In this document: positions 33,674 to 43,283 of the stretch, piece by piece | Position numbering within the stretch: the first letter of the stretch is position 1 | Layout of the letters: every line of letters begins with the position of its first letter | Origin: Stictocephala bisonia | Taxonomy: Eukaryota > Arthropoda > Insecta > Hemiptera > Membracidae | Assembly (NCBI GenBank): GCA_035578905.1 | Contig: JAQJVL010000277.1 | Coordinates: 1,133,870 to 1,197,869, forward strand | DNA: 64,000 bases | Direction of reading: 5' to 3' | The notes under the pieces: generated by a model | Database searches by the model: none | Seen by the model: the letters and a program-made list of their open reading frames with translations, nothing else | Told to the model about the DNA's origin: nothing | Translations under genes and position numbers: made by a program

Positions 33674-36302
33674 TTAAGTAGTTCCTCCACACACACTGAT
33701 TCCATAGTATATGTGGGATTGAATAAAAGCAAAATAAATTAATTTTAGAGCTGGAAGATCGCAAATGTATGCCATTTTACGTAATGCATATAAACCAGAT
33801 GATATTTTCCCTACAATATGTTGAACGTGAGCGTTCCAACTTAAATTTTGATCAATGAAAATACCAAAAAATTTAATGCATTTTAATGTCTTGAGATTTG
33901 ATAATTGATTAAAATTTTGAGCATCAGTTTTATTTTTTTTAGTACTAAAATAGATAAAATTAGTTTTATTTTCATTTAAAAGCAGGTTTTTTCTGTTAAA
34001 AAATTGTTTTGCTGAATCAACAAATATTTTTGATGTTTGTTGTACCGCTTTAACCGACTTTTCAGTCACTAACAAGCTAGCATCGTCTGCATAAAGACAG
34101 GCTTTACAATTTGTTCCCGAAAATAAATTCGAAAAGCCTCTCAGGTAACATACAAAATGGATTGGTCCCAAAATAGACCCTTGGGGTACTCTATATTTAA
34201 TATCTTTTAACGATGAGGGAATATCTCTAATTACCCCTTTGTTATTAACACCTTTTACAACTGTGTATTGTTTCCTATTTTCAAGATAGGATTTAAACCA
34301 TTGTAATTGATGATTTTTTTATACCTAGATGAAATAAACTGTTAATAAGTTCTGCATGGTCTACACTATCAAATGCTCGGGTAAGGTCTAGAAAAATTCC
34401 TAAAGTTTTATTTTTATTATCAATGCTATTAATTATTGATGTTAGGAAATCTACGATTGTAGTTATGGTTGACCTTCCAGGTCTAAACCCATGTTGATCT
34501 TTGTCCAGTAATAAATTAAATTCCAAGAAATCAATTGATTGTAAACCACCAATTCAAAAATTTTAGAGAAAGCTGGTAATAGTGACACAGTTTGGTAGCT
34601 AGATGGATGAATTTCAGAACCTTTTTTGAAAATTGGTATAACCTTTGCTATTTTTAATTTGTCCGGAAATTTTCAACAGATTAGGGAAGAGTTGATCAAG
34701 TGTGTAACAGGTTTAGCGATATTAGTTTTAACTACTTTTAGCAAAGATGTTGATACCTCATCAAAACCTGATGAGCATTTAGTAGCCATTCCTGAGATTA
34801 TTTCTACTACTGTATTTCTTTTTCTGTAACAGGTCTAAAGTTAAAGTGTTTATTTGTATCTGCCGAGGAATGAAAATGGTTTGTGTTCTCTTTTGATAGA
34901 AATGGAATGATTAGACTGTCAACTGCATTCACAAAAAAAATCTTTAAATACACTAGAAACTTTTAATAGGTTGCTAGTTATTTTCCCTGGAATTTCTTCC
35001 AATTCAATGTTGGAGATCTGAGTTCCATTACTATTATTAGTTTTGATGCCTACTTCACTATTAATTAAACTCCAAGTTGTCTTAATTACATTGAATGATT
35101 TTTTTATTTTATTACTATAATAATCAGTTTTAGTTGTCTTTATCAGCCTTCTTAAATCAGATTTTACAGTATTGACATGATCACTTAAAGAATTATTCCC
35201 CTGTCTAGCCATTTTAGTAGCTTCTACCAATTCAGAATGTTTAGTGTTGACCTCTAGAAATCCAACCAGAGTTTCTCTTCTTGCAAGGTACAACTACTTT
35301 TTGAAAATGAATATTAAAATAAAACATAAAAATTGAATAAAAAATATCAAACTTACAGTCTGGAGAAGCATTATATATTTCATACCAATTTTCTTTTGCA
35401 AGATCTAGTTGAAAAGCCTTTATATTTCCAGCCAACATTTTTCTTATTTCTTTTTTGATGTTCTTAGAATTTTTTATATCACAGTCTAACAAGGTTATAA
35501 TTTGGCCACCATGGTCGGATATCTCGGTAACTATACCACATACCATAATTTTATTTTTAGGAAGGTTGGTAATACAATTGTCAATAGCAGTTTTGCTGTT
35601 TTGAGTGACTCTGGTTGGGAAATCAACTAGGTATCTTACACCGTAAATACTTAAAATACTATTAAATCTATTGAAAACAGCCTTATTGAAAGATTTAGAG
35701 TTTGATAAAACATTTATGTTAATATCCCCAACTATTATCAATGGCCTGTCTTTATAAAGTTTACATAATATACACAGTAGATTATCTAGGTTCTTTAAAA
35801 AAGGTTCAACATAACAAGACTTAGGTGTTCTATATAAACATACTAAAGTGTAATAGACCTTCATTATTTTTATCTCAGAGATGCAGCATTCAAATTCTTT
35901 TTCATCTATCATCGCTTCTATGCTTGGTAATGATATTTTTTTTGTTTTGATTGAGTGCTTGGCTAAAATAAGTGTACCTGTAGTGGAGACTCTGGCATAA
36001 TAATTGCTAACATAGTATCCACTAACATTTAATCTTTCAATTTCAAACTTATTCATATTGTGCTCGCTAAGCGCTATTATATGAGGTTTTAATTCCTCGT
36101 TAGTAATTTCAAGAATACTTAATCTACTGTCGAGGTCCTGAACATTTTGATGGAATATTAATAAGTTCTGAGATTTTGACTTCTGATTAGACTCTGCATT
36201 TCCAGCAACGGCACTTTGTTTCAAGTGTCGTCCTACTGAAGTATGCTTTTTGATGTATTTAAAATTACGAGAATGTGAATGCTGCTTATTAGTTTTGCTC
36301 AC
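33674..36302 (-). pseudogene. ORF2 of the split CR1-like element: endonuclease and RT, decayed
   Basis: The APE endonuclease is open from 36302 to 35241: LLIFHQNVQDLDSRL, HIIALSEHNMN, VCLYRTPKS, LIIVGDININV, KTAIDNCITNLP and EISDHGGQI (expected Asn, Glu, Tyr, Asp, Asn, Asp and His positions). RT pieces: IAKVIPIFKKGS, DQHGFRPGRSTITTIVDFL, FLDLTRAFDSVDH (motif A), VPQGSILGP (motif B), CLYADDASLLV (motif C) and FFGIFIDQNLSWNAHV. At least three frame changes lie near 35290, 34550 and 34180. It is broken but clearly once complete. Confidence 0.85.
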
Positions 36303-36591
36303 AAAGAATTCTCTAGGCTTATTTTTACTGTAGAAAGAAGGCTTACATTGTGGGATTAGCTTTGCTCTAAAAAATGATTGTTTTCTAATGTACTGTTTAA
36401 ACTATAACTTATACTAACAGACTCATTGAGGGTAGGATCTTTGTTATTACTATTTACATTTCTTGCTTACACATTACAACTACTGCTACCCCCACTGACA
36501 TGTGACGTGGGTTATGAAAGTCCGCAGAAATACTGTGGGCAAATCCCATTGCCTTGTTATTTCTATTATAATTAATGATGTCTGCCATATC

Positions 36592-37375
36592 TCAGTCAAT
36601 TATGTCAATGTGTTTATCATTAGCTATGGAGTTAAGGTCAGGAGATGAATTGATTTTGCCCAGGTTGGCATCGTTTGTTTCATAGAGACATTGATTACAG
36701 GAACACTGTACAAAGTTAATAATCATGAAAGCAAGCTTCCTTTTCCCTTTAAAATTCAGGTGCATGCCTTGATGCGAAAAATGGTGTCTATTAAACAAGT
36801 CAAGGTCAATGATACTGACATTTTTTTCGTGCAACTAGTTCCCTGATATAGTTATTGGTCAGAGCTATATTGTAATGCATCACATCACCCGACTGGACAT
36901 CATAGCGAGGAGGAATAGTTGTGATGCAAACAGGTCTTGATGCACTAAGAACCTTTAGTTCGCTTTCCAGATTTTGGTATATTATTTGTGGAAACTTCTT
37001 GGCCATATCATTCGTTCCTGCCATCAAAATTAGTGGTTGATTCCGTGACTTAATTGCCTGATTGAAAATATGCTGATAACCAGCGCCAGGTTTTACAATC
37101 CCATCCATAGAGATTTGACCATTGCTGCACCAACCAACAATTTCTGGGAGTCCTCTCCCTTGGCTGTCTGCATAAAGTTCAACTTTTAGTTGTTTTTCTT
37201 CAAAGCAGCTTGCAGTGTCATGATTTACCCTTTTTTTACTTTTAACATTTGTGTTTGATTTACGTTCTTCAAGGAAATCTGTTTGCTGTTCTTGATTTTT
37301 ATTCTCTTCTGATAGCGCATGAAACCATGTTTTAATCACAAAAACAAGTATAATATGTTGAGGGACGTAGAACAC
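36592..37375 (-). pseudogene. ORF1 region with SGNH/GDSL-type hydrolase domain
   Basis: Blocks of the SGNH fold are visible: LYADSQGRGL (block I, nucleophile Ser after Asp), LILMAGTNDMAKK (block III, Gly-x-Asn-Asp) and HHFSHQGMHLNFKGKRKLA (block V, His). A one-base slip in the A-run near 36825 moves the end of the domain to another frame. CR1-group ORF1 proteins with an esterase domain are known. Upstream of the domain is a basic, Ser/Glu-rich linker. The first 15 or so codons of the open frame probably belong to the inserted plus-strand element. Confidence 0.75.
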
Positions 37376-38392
37376 TATGAAAATGTAGACTTAGATGTAA
37401 GCCCCGTTGTTATAAATAAAGTCTCTGGAAAGTGGAAAGTCAGTAACAGTAAGAGAGCAAAACATACTCGTGAAAGCCTGTGCTCAAATCACAATGCCAG
37501 CTCAGTTTCCTCTAGATATAAGCCTAAAATAGTATCATTAAGTATAAATGACAAAATCCTTTGTGACTTGCAATCCCCAAAAAGTTTAAACACAAGTGAT
37601 ACCTCCTTGACATCTAATTGTAAATCTGAGGAGTGTCCGGCAGAGGCTCCTTTAGTCTTAGAGGAACAACTTTCTGTAAAGGAAAGGAAGGTTATTGAAA
37701 GTAGGGATGGTAGCACTGGTAAACGTTCTTTGTCAGACTGTCTGATTATTGGCGATTCAATTCTTAAGTATTCGGCCAGGCAGTGTGCGGATAGTGGTGC
37801 TACCATTGATTGCAATCCTGGGGCTAAAATCCTGTACATAAAACAAAAACTTCTTGGGCATGTCAAGAAAAATCCAAAAGTAATATATCTCCATGTAGGG
37901 ACAAACAATTTGAAGCAAGGTTTCTGTGGTGGTAAAGGTTATAATGGAGGTTGGGGGAAGCGGGAAATGCTTAATGACATGGCAGACCTGCTTTCCACAG
38001 CAAGACGAACCTTTCCAGCATCGCAAATAATCCTAAATAGCATTCTGTATCGGGCTGACATCAGTGATGCAGCATTGATAGATTTAAATGACCAGCTTCA
38101 GTTAATGTGCTGGAACTTTGGTGTCCGTTTTGTTAAAACTTGGCACTTTATTTCTAGACGTCATTTGGCAAAAGATGGTCGCCATCTCAGCAAGTATGGG
38201 AATCGTTGTCTTGGCTATCTCATGCTTCGAACTTTGAAAAGGGTTCACTGTGGGAGGTCGGAATCACTTGCCGGGGGTCAGCGGCCGGGGGAGCTCTCTC
38301 TTGGAAACACCGAGACTGTGTTTCCTCATCGGTCAGCGACGGGCTCGGCTGGTTTTTTAGAGCCCTCCCCCAGTCTTCCATCACTGATATAG
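37319..38392 (+). CDS. ORF1 of nested CR1-like element: SGNH hydrolase
   Basis: 357 open codons; the first few may be fused host-element sequence, since the junction lies near 37320. The first third is Ser/Lys/Asn-rich and disordered-looking. Residues about 140-290 form an SGNH/GDSL hydrolase: DCLIIGDSILKYSAR (block I, GDS), VIYLHVGTNNLKQG (block III, GTNN) and KDGRHLSKYGNRCLGYLM (block V, Asp-x-x-His). No stop or shift. CR1-group ORF1 esterases are thought to help membrane or RNP handling; the substrate is unknown. The last 187 bp overlap ORF2 in another frame. Confidence 0.8.
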   Translation: MKPCFNHKNKYNMLRDVEHYENVDLDVSPVVINKVSGKWKVSNSKRAKHTRESLCSNHNASSVSSRYKPKIVSLSINDKILCDLQSPKSLNTSDTSLTSNCKSEECPAEAPLVLEEQLSVKERKVIESRDGSTGKRSLSDCLIIGDSILKYSARQCADSGATIDCNPGAKILYIKQKLLGHVKKNPKVIYLHVGTNNLKQGFCGGKGYNGGWGKREMLNDMADLLSTARRTFPASQIILNSILYRADISDAALIDLNDQLQLMCWNFGVRFVKTWHFISRRHLAKDGRHLSKYGNRCLGYLMLRTLKRVHCGRSESLAGGQRPGELSLGNTETVFPHRSATGSAGFLEPSPSLPSLI

Positions 38393-41298
38393 GGTGTAAT
38401 GCTCTAAAAGTCCTCCATCAAAATATCCAAGGGCTTGAAAGTAAGCTTGATGTCTTTCAATCTTCTATTGATAAGGAAGCCCCCGACTTGATATGTATTT
38501 CTGAGCATCACCTGAAACAGTTTGAGTTCGACGTTTTGAGGTTGCTTGGGTATGTTGGAGTCTCTTCCTTTTGCCGTGGAAACCTAAGTAAAGGTGGAGT
38601 TTGTATCTTTGCAAGGGAAACGCTAAATATCGAGAAGGTTGATGTTTTGGGGTACTGCCTGGAGGGCAAGTGTGAATTGGCGGCTGTAAAGGTAAGCTTT
38701 TATAAAAGAGTTTTTCTCATTGTGGTTGTTTACAAGCCAACTCCCTTTTCGGCCTCTCTTGAGGAACACAGGGCTTTCTATAGTCATTTGTCATTATTCC
38801 TAGATAAAGTTATGTCACCGAATCATAGTACACTTGTGGTAGGTGACTTCAACGTAGATTTATCTGATTCAGGCCTAAAGGTTGATGAGCTGGTGCATAC
38901 CATGGAGTGTCATGGATTGAGGAACATTGTCTGGTCATTTACGAGGGAGTTTAAAGAATCTAGGTCTCTTATTGATCACGTATACACTGATCTTCCTCAA
39001 GATCATGTCACTGCATCTGTTCTTGTGACTGCCTTGGCAGATCACCACGCCCAGATGACTGTAGTCAAGCTGCCTCCACTAAGGGATGCTTCACCGAGGT
39101 TTCGCTCTTGCCGGTCATTCACTGAGGAAAACACGTTGATATTTAATCATTTTCTTGCTCATGAGCAGTGGGATGAGGTTTATAGCGCAGTTTCAGTTGA
39201 AACAAAAATGGAGAATTTCATCTCTACGATTTCTTTTTATATAAACCAGGCTTTCCCAGAAAAGAAGATAAGGTGCAAAAAGAAAAAGTTTTATAGCAAA
39301 GTTTCCTTAAGCAAAGAGCAGGCTGATCTTCGGGACTTAGTCAGATGGTGGTACTTCATTACCAAAGATCTAGAGAGAGCAAACCCGCTAAGACAACACT
39401 ACCTAAGACTGAAATATCAATATCGTAATAGTATAAAATCTTCAAAGTGTCTCAAGGTGTCCAAACAAATCAGTAACTCTTCTAACAAATCGAAGACCAT
39501 GTGGAACATTATTAATGAAAATAGGGTCACCTCAAAGTCACATAATAAATTTAATTTTGCTGTAAAAAATAACAATGGAAAACTGGTCAGTCATCCTAAG
39601 GAGATCTCCAACCTTTTCAATGATTTCTTCATAAGTATAGGACTATCACAGTGTTCCAACTTGAACGGCAAGAGTGCAAGTTCCCCTTCTAATGAATACT
39701 CTTCTTCGAATTCCTTCTTCTTAAGACCTGTAAGCGTAGTAGAAGTTATTGATTTGATAAATTCATTACAGCCTAAAACGGCATCTGGAACTGATAATGT
39801 ATCGTCTAAGCTCCTGAAATCCTGCTCAAACTTTCTAGCAAATCCTCTAGTAAACATTATCAACAGCTCATTTGAAACTGGAATATTTCCCGACTTTCTG
39901 AAGCTTTCAGTTGTGAGTCCAGTTTTTAAGAAAGGAAAAAAGGAAATGCTTGACAACTATAGACCCATTGCAATAACATCTTCATTCTCTAAGATTTTTG
40001 AGAAAGCAGTTTTAAATAGATTGATTTCTTTCATGGATAGATATAGTATTTTATTTTCTGGTCAATTCGGCTTTTTAAAGGGCAAGTCTACTGTAGATGC
40101 CATGTTTTCTCTTATTAACATAGTTGTAAAAGAGCTGGATCAAAGAAAATCTGTTGTGGGTGTCTTTTTCGATCTCAGAAAAGCCTTCGACATGGTAAAT
40201 CATGGTCTGCTGCTTGAAAAACTTGAAAGCATTGGGATTCGGGGCGCTGCTCTAAAGTGGTTCTCCTCCTTCCTTATCGGTCGCAGGCAAATAGTAAAGA
40301 TACCCTCAATAGATCAAGACTGTATGACATTTTCATACTCAGATGAGAAGCTTGTCATCTCTGGAGTCCCTCAGGGTTCCATCCTGGGCCCGTTGCTGTT
40401 TATTTTATATATAAATGACTTAAAATCAAGCGTCCTTGAGGGGAACCTGTGTCTCTTTGCCGATGACACATCACTGGCCATATCTCGTCAGACACGACAA
40501 GACTTGGAAATCGCCTCCTATACTGAATCAAACAACATTGTACAATGGTTCCAAGAAAATTTCTTGTGTGTCAATTCAAATAAGACTAAACTACTTGATT
40601 TTTCCATTGGCCATAAAGAGACATTTCCCCTAAACTTTTCCATAGGAGAAAGTATCGTTACTGCGGAAGATGGTGTAAAATTCCTGGGGCTCCACCTTGA
40701 CGCCAATTTGAAATTTCACTCTCACATCGAACATGTCGCGAGCCGTTTGTCGTCAGGAGTCTTTATATTAAGACGTCTCTCCACCTATTCCAGCATTGAA
40801 ATTCTTCTTTCAGCATATTATGCCCTTATATATCCTTTTCTCTCATATGCAGTTGCCATTTGGGGATCTGAGAGCTCTTATACAAAGACTCTTTTCATTC
40901 TTCAAAAAAGAGCTGTGAGGATAATTGCAGGAATTGGCCAAACAGAATCATGTGCCCCCTACTTCAAAAATTTCAATTTGCTCACTTTTCCATCGATTTA
41001 TATTTTGGAGTCACTTATTTTTATGAAAAGGAACCAGCACATTTTCTCTGAATTTCTACCATCTTTATATAGTAAAACCAGGAACAAGTACAACTATAAC
41101 ATACCACCACACAGATCACACTTTTTCAAAAACCACACATTTTATAACTGTATAAAAATTTTCAATAACCTTCCAATCAATCTAAAACAAGAATGTAATT
41201 TTGTTACCTTTAAAAGAAATGTGAAAAGTTTCCTCCTTAAAAATAGCTTTTATAGTGTTAAGGATTATTTTGATAAGAAATGTGTTTATAGCTTTTAA
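38206..41298 (+). CDS. ORF2 of nested CR1-like element: APE endonuclease-reverse transcriptase, intact
   Basis: 1,030 open codons with no break. The endonuclease occupies residues about 65-290: VLHQNIQGLESKL, LICISEHHLKQ, VVYKPTPFS, LVVGDFNVDL, SLIDHVYTDLP and ALADHHAQM, so every catalytic position is kept. RT occupies about 480-860: VVSPVFKKGK, GQFGFLKGKSTVDAMFSL, VFFDLRKAFDMVNH (motif A), SGVPQGSILGPLLFILYIND (motif B), LCLFADDTSLAI (motif C) and VKFLGLHLDANLKFHSH. It starts inside ORF1 (overlap 38206-38392), so translation may use reinitiation or a frameshift; the first 60 codons may not be used. Its intactness suggests recent mobility. Confidence 0.9.
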   Translation: MSWLSHASNFEKGSLWEVGITCRGSAAGGALSWKHRDCVSSSVSDGLGWFFRALPQSSITDIGCNALKVLHQNIQGLESKLDVFQSSIDKEAPDLICISEHHLKQFEFDVLRLLGYVGVSSFCRGNLSKGGVCIFARETLNIEKVDVLGYCLEGKCELAAVKVSFYKRVFLIVVVYKPTPFSASLEEHRAFYSHLSLFLDKVMSPNHSTLVVGDFNVDLSDSGLKVDELVHTMECHGLRNIVWSFTREFKESRSLIDHVYTDLPQDHVTASVLVTALADHHAQMTVVKLPPLRDASPRFRSCRSFTEENTLIFNHFLAHEQWDEVYSAVSVETKMENFISTISFYINQAFPEKKIRCKKKKFYSKVSLSKEQADLRDLVRWWYFITKDLERANPLRQHYLRLKYQYRNSIKSSKCLKVSKQISNSSNKSKTMWNIINENRVTSKSHNKFNFAVKNNNGKLVSHPKEISNLFNDFFISIGLSQCSNLNGKSASSPSNEYSSSNSFFLRPVSVVEVIDLINSLQPKTASGTDNVSSKLLKSCSNFLANPLVNIINSSFETGIFPDFLKLSVVSPVFKKGKKEMLDNYRPIAITSSFSKIFEKAVLNRLISFMDRYSILFSGQFGFLKGKSTVDAMFSLINIVVKELDQRKSVVGVFFDLRKAFDMVNHGLLLEKLESIGIRGAALKWFSSFLIGRRQIVKIPSIDQDCMTFSYSDEKLVISGVPQGSILGPLLFILYINDLKSSVLEGNLCLFADDTSLAISRQTRQDLEIASYTESNNIVQWFQENFLCVNSNKTKLLDFSIGHKETFPLNFSIGESIVTAEDGVKFLGLHLDANLKFHSHIEHVASRLSSGVFILRRLSTYSSIEILLSAYYALIYPFLSYAVAIWGSESSYTKTLFILQKRAVRIIAGIGQTESCAPYFKNFNLLTFPSIYILESLIFMKRNQHIFSEFLPSLYSKTRNKYNYNIPPHRSHFFKNHTFYNCIKIFNNLPINLKQECNFVTFKRNVKSFLLKNSFYSVKDYFDKKCVYSF

Positions 41299-41345
41299 AT
41301 AGATTCTTGTAAAGACGATTGCTAATGCAAGTTACTTTGTTTGAT

Positions 41346-41385
41346 GGCAATAAAGATATTTGTATTTGTATTTGTATTTGTAACC
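41346..41385 (+). repeat. (TATTTG)n 3' tail of the nested CR1-like element
   Basis: aataaagatatttgtatttg followed by two more tatttg units. A short simple-repeat tail rather than poly(A) marks the 3' end of the plus-strand insertion and the right junction with the split element. Confidence 0.8.
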
Positions 41386-41389
41386 TGTT

Positions 41390-42140
41390 TGAAGTAATGA
41401 GATCTGATTCCCTGTTAACGCTAATTGGTCTGTGTTTAAAATGTTTACTTTTAGCCGTTTGCCATGAGATGTTATTTTCTATTTTCTTTTCTCTAGATGG
41501 CTCCCTTCGATTGGTTACTTCAAAACAAGGCTGCTTTCCATATTTTTGTATAAAGGTATAAAACACATCATTACCTAAGGGGGAGGTATTAAGTAAAAAG
41601 TAAGCTATCAAAGACCGTTTATTTACTAGATCTAAATCCGATAGGGTAGATTTTTTAATAAATTCCAAGTTAATTGCATTATTAGTTATTATATCTTGAA
41701 CCAAAGACTCGATGATCCAGCACATAACTCTACCACAATCATAGAGATTGGGTTGCTGTGGAGTATTTATGGGGGTGACTACTGCACTAGCTGAATCATT
41801 CCTTAGGTAAGTGATAAGCTTATTTGCGATTATTTTTGCTGACTGTAGATAGTAATCATTGTACGAATCAAAGTGGTAGAATATATTTACAGACCTATCA
41901 TATAGCAGACAACTCCAATGGGACCCACTTTCTTCATTCAAAGTTGTTGAATCATTCACAGGCAATATGATGAAATCATTTGAATTAATATCTAGTTGTT
42001 CTAAAAAGAATCTGTAATCCTCCAAATTTTTTACACCATGGACAATTAGTGGGTTTACAATTACTCCTGACTTTGAAGAAACAATCTATCATTAACAGCC
42101 TGTAACTAAGGCTGGATGGTAATGTCCGAAAGCCAGTTTT
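41390..42140 (-). pseudogene. Ulp1/SENP-type cysteine protease domain (C48), decayed
   Basis: From about 42138 down: NWLSDITIQP (the WLxD entry motif), a stop at 42106-42108 and a shift near 42060, then VNPLIVHGVKNL, DFIILPVND, GSHWSCLLYD with the catalytic His at 41918-41920, YHFDSYN with Asp at 41867-41869, and QQPNLYDCGRVMCW with the oxyanion Gln and nucleophile Cys at 41735-41737. The His-Asp-Gln-Cys order and spacing fit the SUMO/NEDD8 deconjugating protease family, closest in feel to SENP8. A Lys/Arg-rich tail follows until the inserted element cuts the frame near 41390. Decayed by one stop and a shift, but the triad is intact. Confidence 0.8.
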
Positions 42141-42283
42141 TGCCTAAGAGTTCATTGGTGATTGCAGTCTTGGTCGTTAAAATGTGATCTGTTTGCTTTT
42201 CAGCTTCTACAGTTAGATTAAAATTTAGTGTAGTGAAGCTACAATCACTTTGCTTTTCTTCGGATGGCATTGTTGTTGCATTT

Positions 42284-42577
42284 TCAGTTGTACCAAATGT
42301 GATAGTCTTTTTTAGGGGATTGATTACAGTTTGAAAAAGATAAGTTTTTACTATTCTCTTTTTTTTGTGGTAAAATGAAAGTCTTCAATTTTAACAGGAA
42401 GATTTTTTTTTCTTTTATGTTGGCGCTAAGTTCCTTTTTAGATCGGAATAATTTACCACCAGGTGATTTTATGAATACATCAATTTTCCCTTTGCTGAGA
42501 CCAGTTTTCCTAATCCTCTCTTCCCTTTCCCATCCTTTAGGTAATATGTAATTATTTTGTGCTTGTGAATAGTCCAT
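42284..42577 (-). pseudogene. Methyl-CpG-binding-type (MBD/TAM) domain at the N-terminus of the element's ORF
   Basis: ATG at 42577. Residues about 11-55 read LPKGWEREERIRKTGLSKGK, then IDVFIKSPGGKLFRSKKEL. This matches the MBD/TAM pattern LPxGWxREVxxRKxGxSxGKxDVYYxSPxGKKFRSKxxL nearly throughout. A Lys-rich linker follows. The frame stops at 42284, and a one-base shift continues it (KKTITFGTTENATTMPSEEK) into the linker before the protease domain, so the two were probably one protein. The domain may bind methylated DNA or simply DNA; function is not shown. Confidence 0.75.
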
Positions 42578-42754
42578 TTAATTGTGATTTATAAATGTTA
42601 TTAACAGATCTAAAGAGGAAATATAAACTTCAATAAAATAATTTATTTAGTGAAGGGAGAGAAATTAGTATAAATTTAATTATTAAAATAAAATAAAATC
42701 AATAACAGATATAAAAAATTAATTAATAAATAAAAGAGTTATGCACTTTTAATT

Positions 42755-42922
42755 GTTTAAATTAAACAGTTGGGAAGTGCAATTACTGGCAAACAGTTCA
42801 TTGGCCTTGATCCCAACAACAATAGCCTGTTCACTAAGCCTGATAACACACACATCAGTCTTACTGGAGAGTTTGGACAAATGACTGTGCAATCCTTCTT
42901 CCTCAATGTTCAAGTGAATTAA
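42755..42922 (-). other. Orphan exon-like reading frame, unrecognised
   Basis: On the minus strand an acceptor-like CTTACTTATACAG is followed by about 54 open codons (LIHLNIEEEGLHSHLSKLSS, then DVCVIRLSEQAIVVGIKANE, and a stop after LFNLNN). The opposite strand is also open here (ITGKQFIGLDPNNNSLF...). The composition looks protein-like against AT-rich flanks. It could be a captured host exon, part of the 5' region of the CR1-like element or a relic. I do not recognise either reading. Confidence 0.3.
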
Positions 42923-43283
42923 ACTGTATAAGTAAGCTTAAATAATTTCGTCGTAAGCTTAAAAATAAAGTCCTCTGCTTGCATGCAAGTGGAATAGACG
43001 TTAGTTGTTTCGGCTCCCTGTTCTTATAGTTTTAACAACATTTTTATTGAGAGTGATTCTTTCAAGTTGATATCTACTTGTTTATTACACACAAGTGCCT
43101 CTTAAGTTGTATACAGTTTTACGTTTGATTCAAACCTTGATATATTTATAGTTCACTACCGAGTGTAGTGTTTGAGGTTAGTTGCTCGGGGAGCTGACTC
43201 ACGTAGCGTGGTCTGGGCTGAGTGCGTGCGCATCAAGCCATCTGTTGTTTGTCGTCTGTTGTCAACTGTCGTCTGTACCTACC

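Larger units (their letters stand above)
37320..41385 (+). mobile_element. CR1-like non-LTR element nested in its relative, intact ORF2
   Basis: The plus-strand insertion of about 4.07 kb splits the minus-strand CR1-like element. It carries ORF1 (SGNH hydrolase) overlapping a complete ORF2 (endonuclease and RT) and ends in caataaagatatttgtattt with further TATTTG units, a microsatellite tail typical of CR1-group elements. The 5' end is probably truncated near 37320, because ORF1 starts almost at the junction. No clear target duplication was found, which is common for CR1-type elements. Confidence 0.85.
33149..42600 (-). mobile_element. CR1-like non-LTR element, split by a nested relative (33149-37320 and 41385-42600)
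   Basis: The 3' end at about 33149 reads, on the minus strand, aataaaggagattttgattg followed by more GATT units, a microsatellite-type tail usual for CR1/L2-like elements. Going upstream come ORF2 (endonuclease and RT, 33674-36302) and an ORF1 region with an SGNH-hydrolase (36592-37375). The series then breaks at the insertion at about 37320-41385 and resumes with a Ulp1-type protease and a methyl-CpG-binding-type domain up to 42577. Continuity across the insertion is inferred from strand, order and the abrupt ends of both parts at the inserted element. The 5' end is not defined. Confidence 0.7.

Noticed and set aside
37489..38026. Antisense ORFs of 139 and 89 codons within ORF1 of the nested CR1-like element
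   Set aside because: They are shadows of the plus-strand ORF; no family motif or independent signal.
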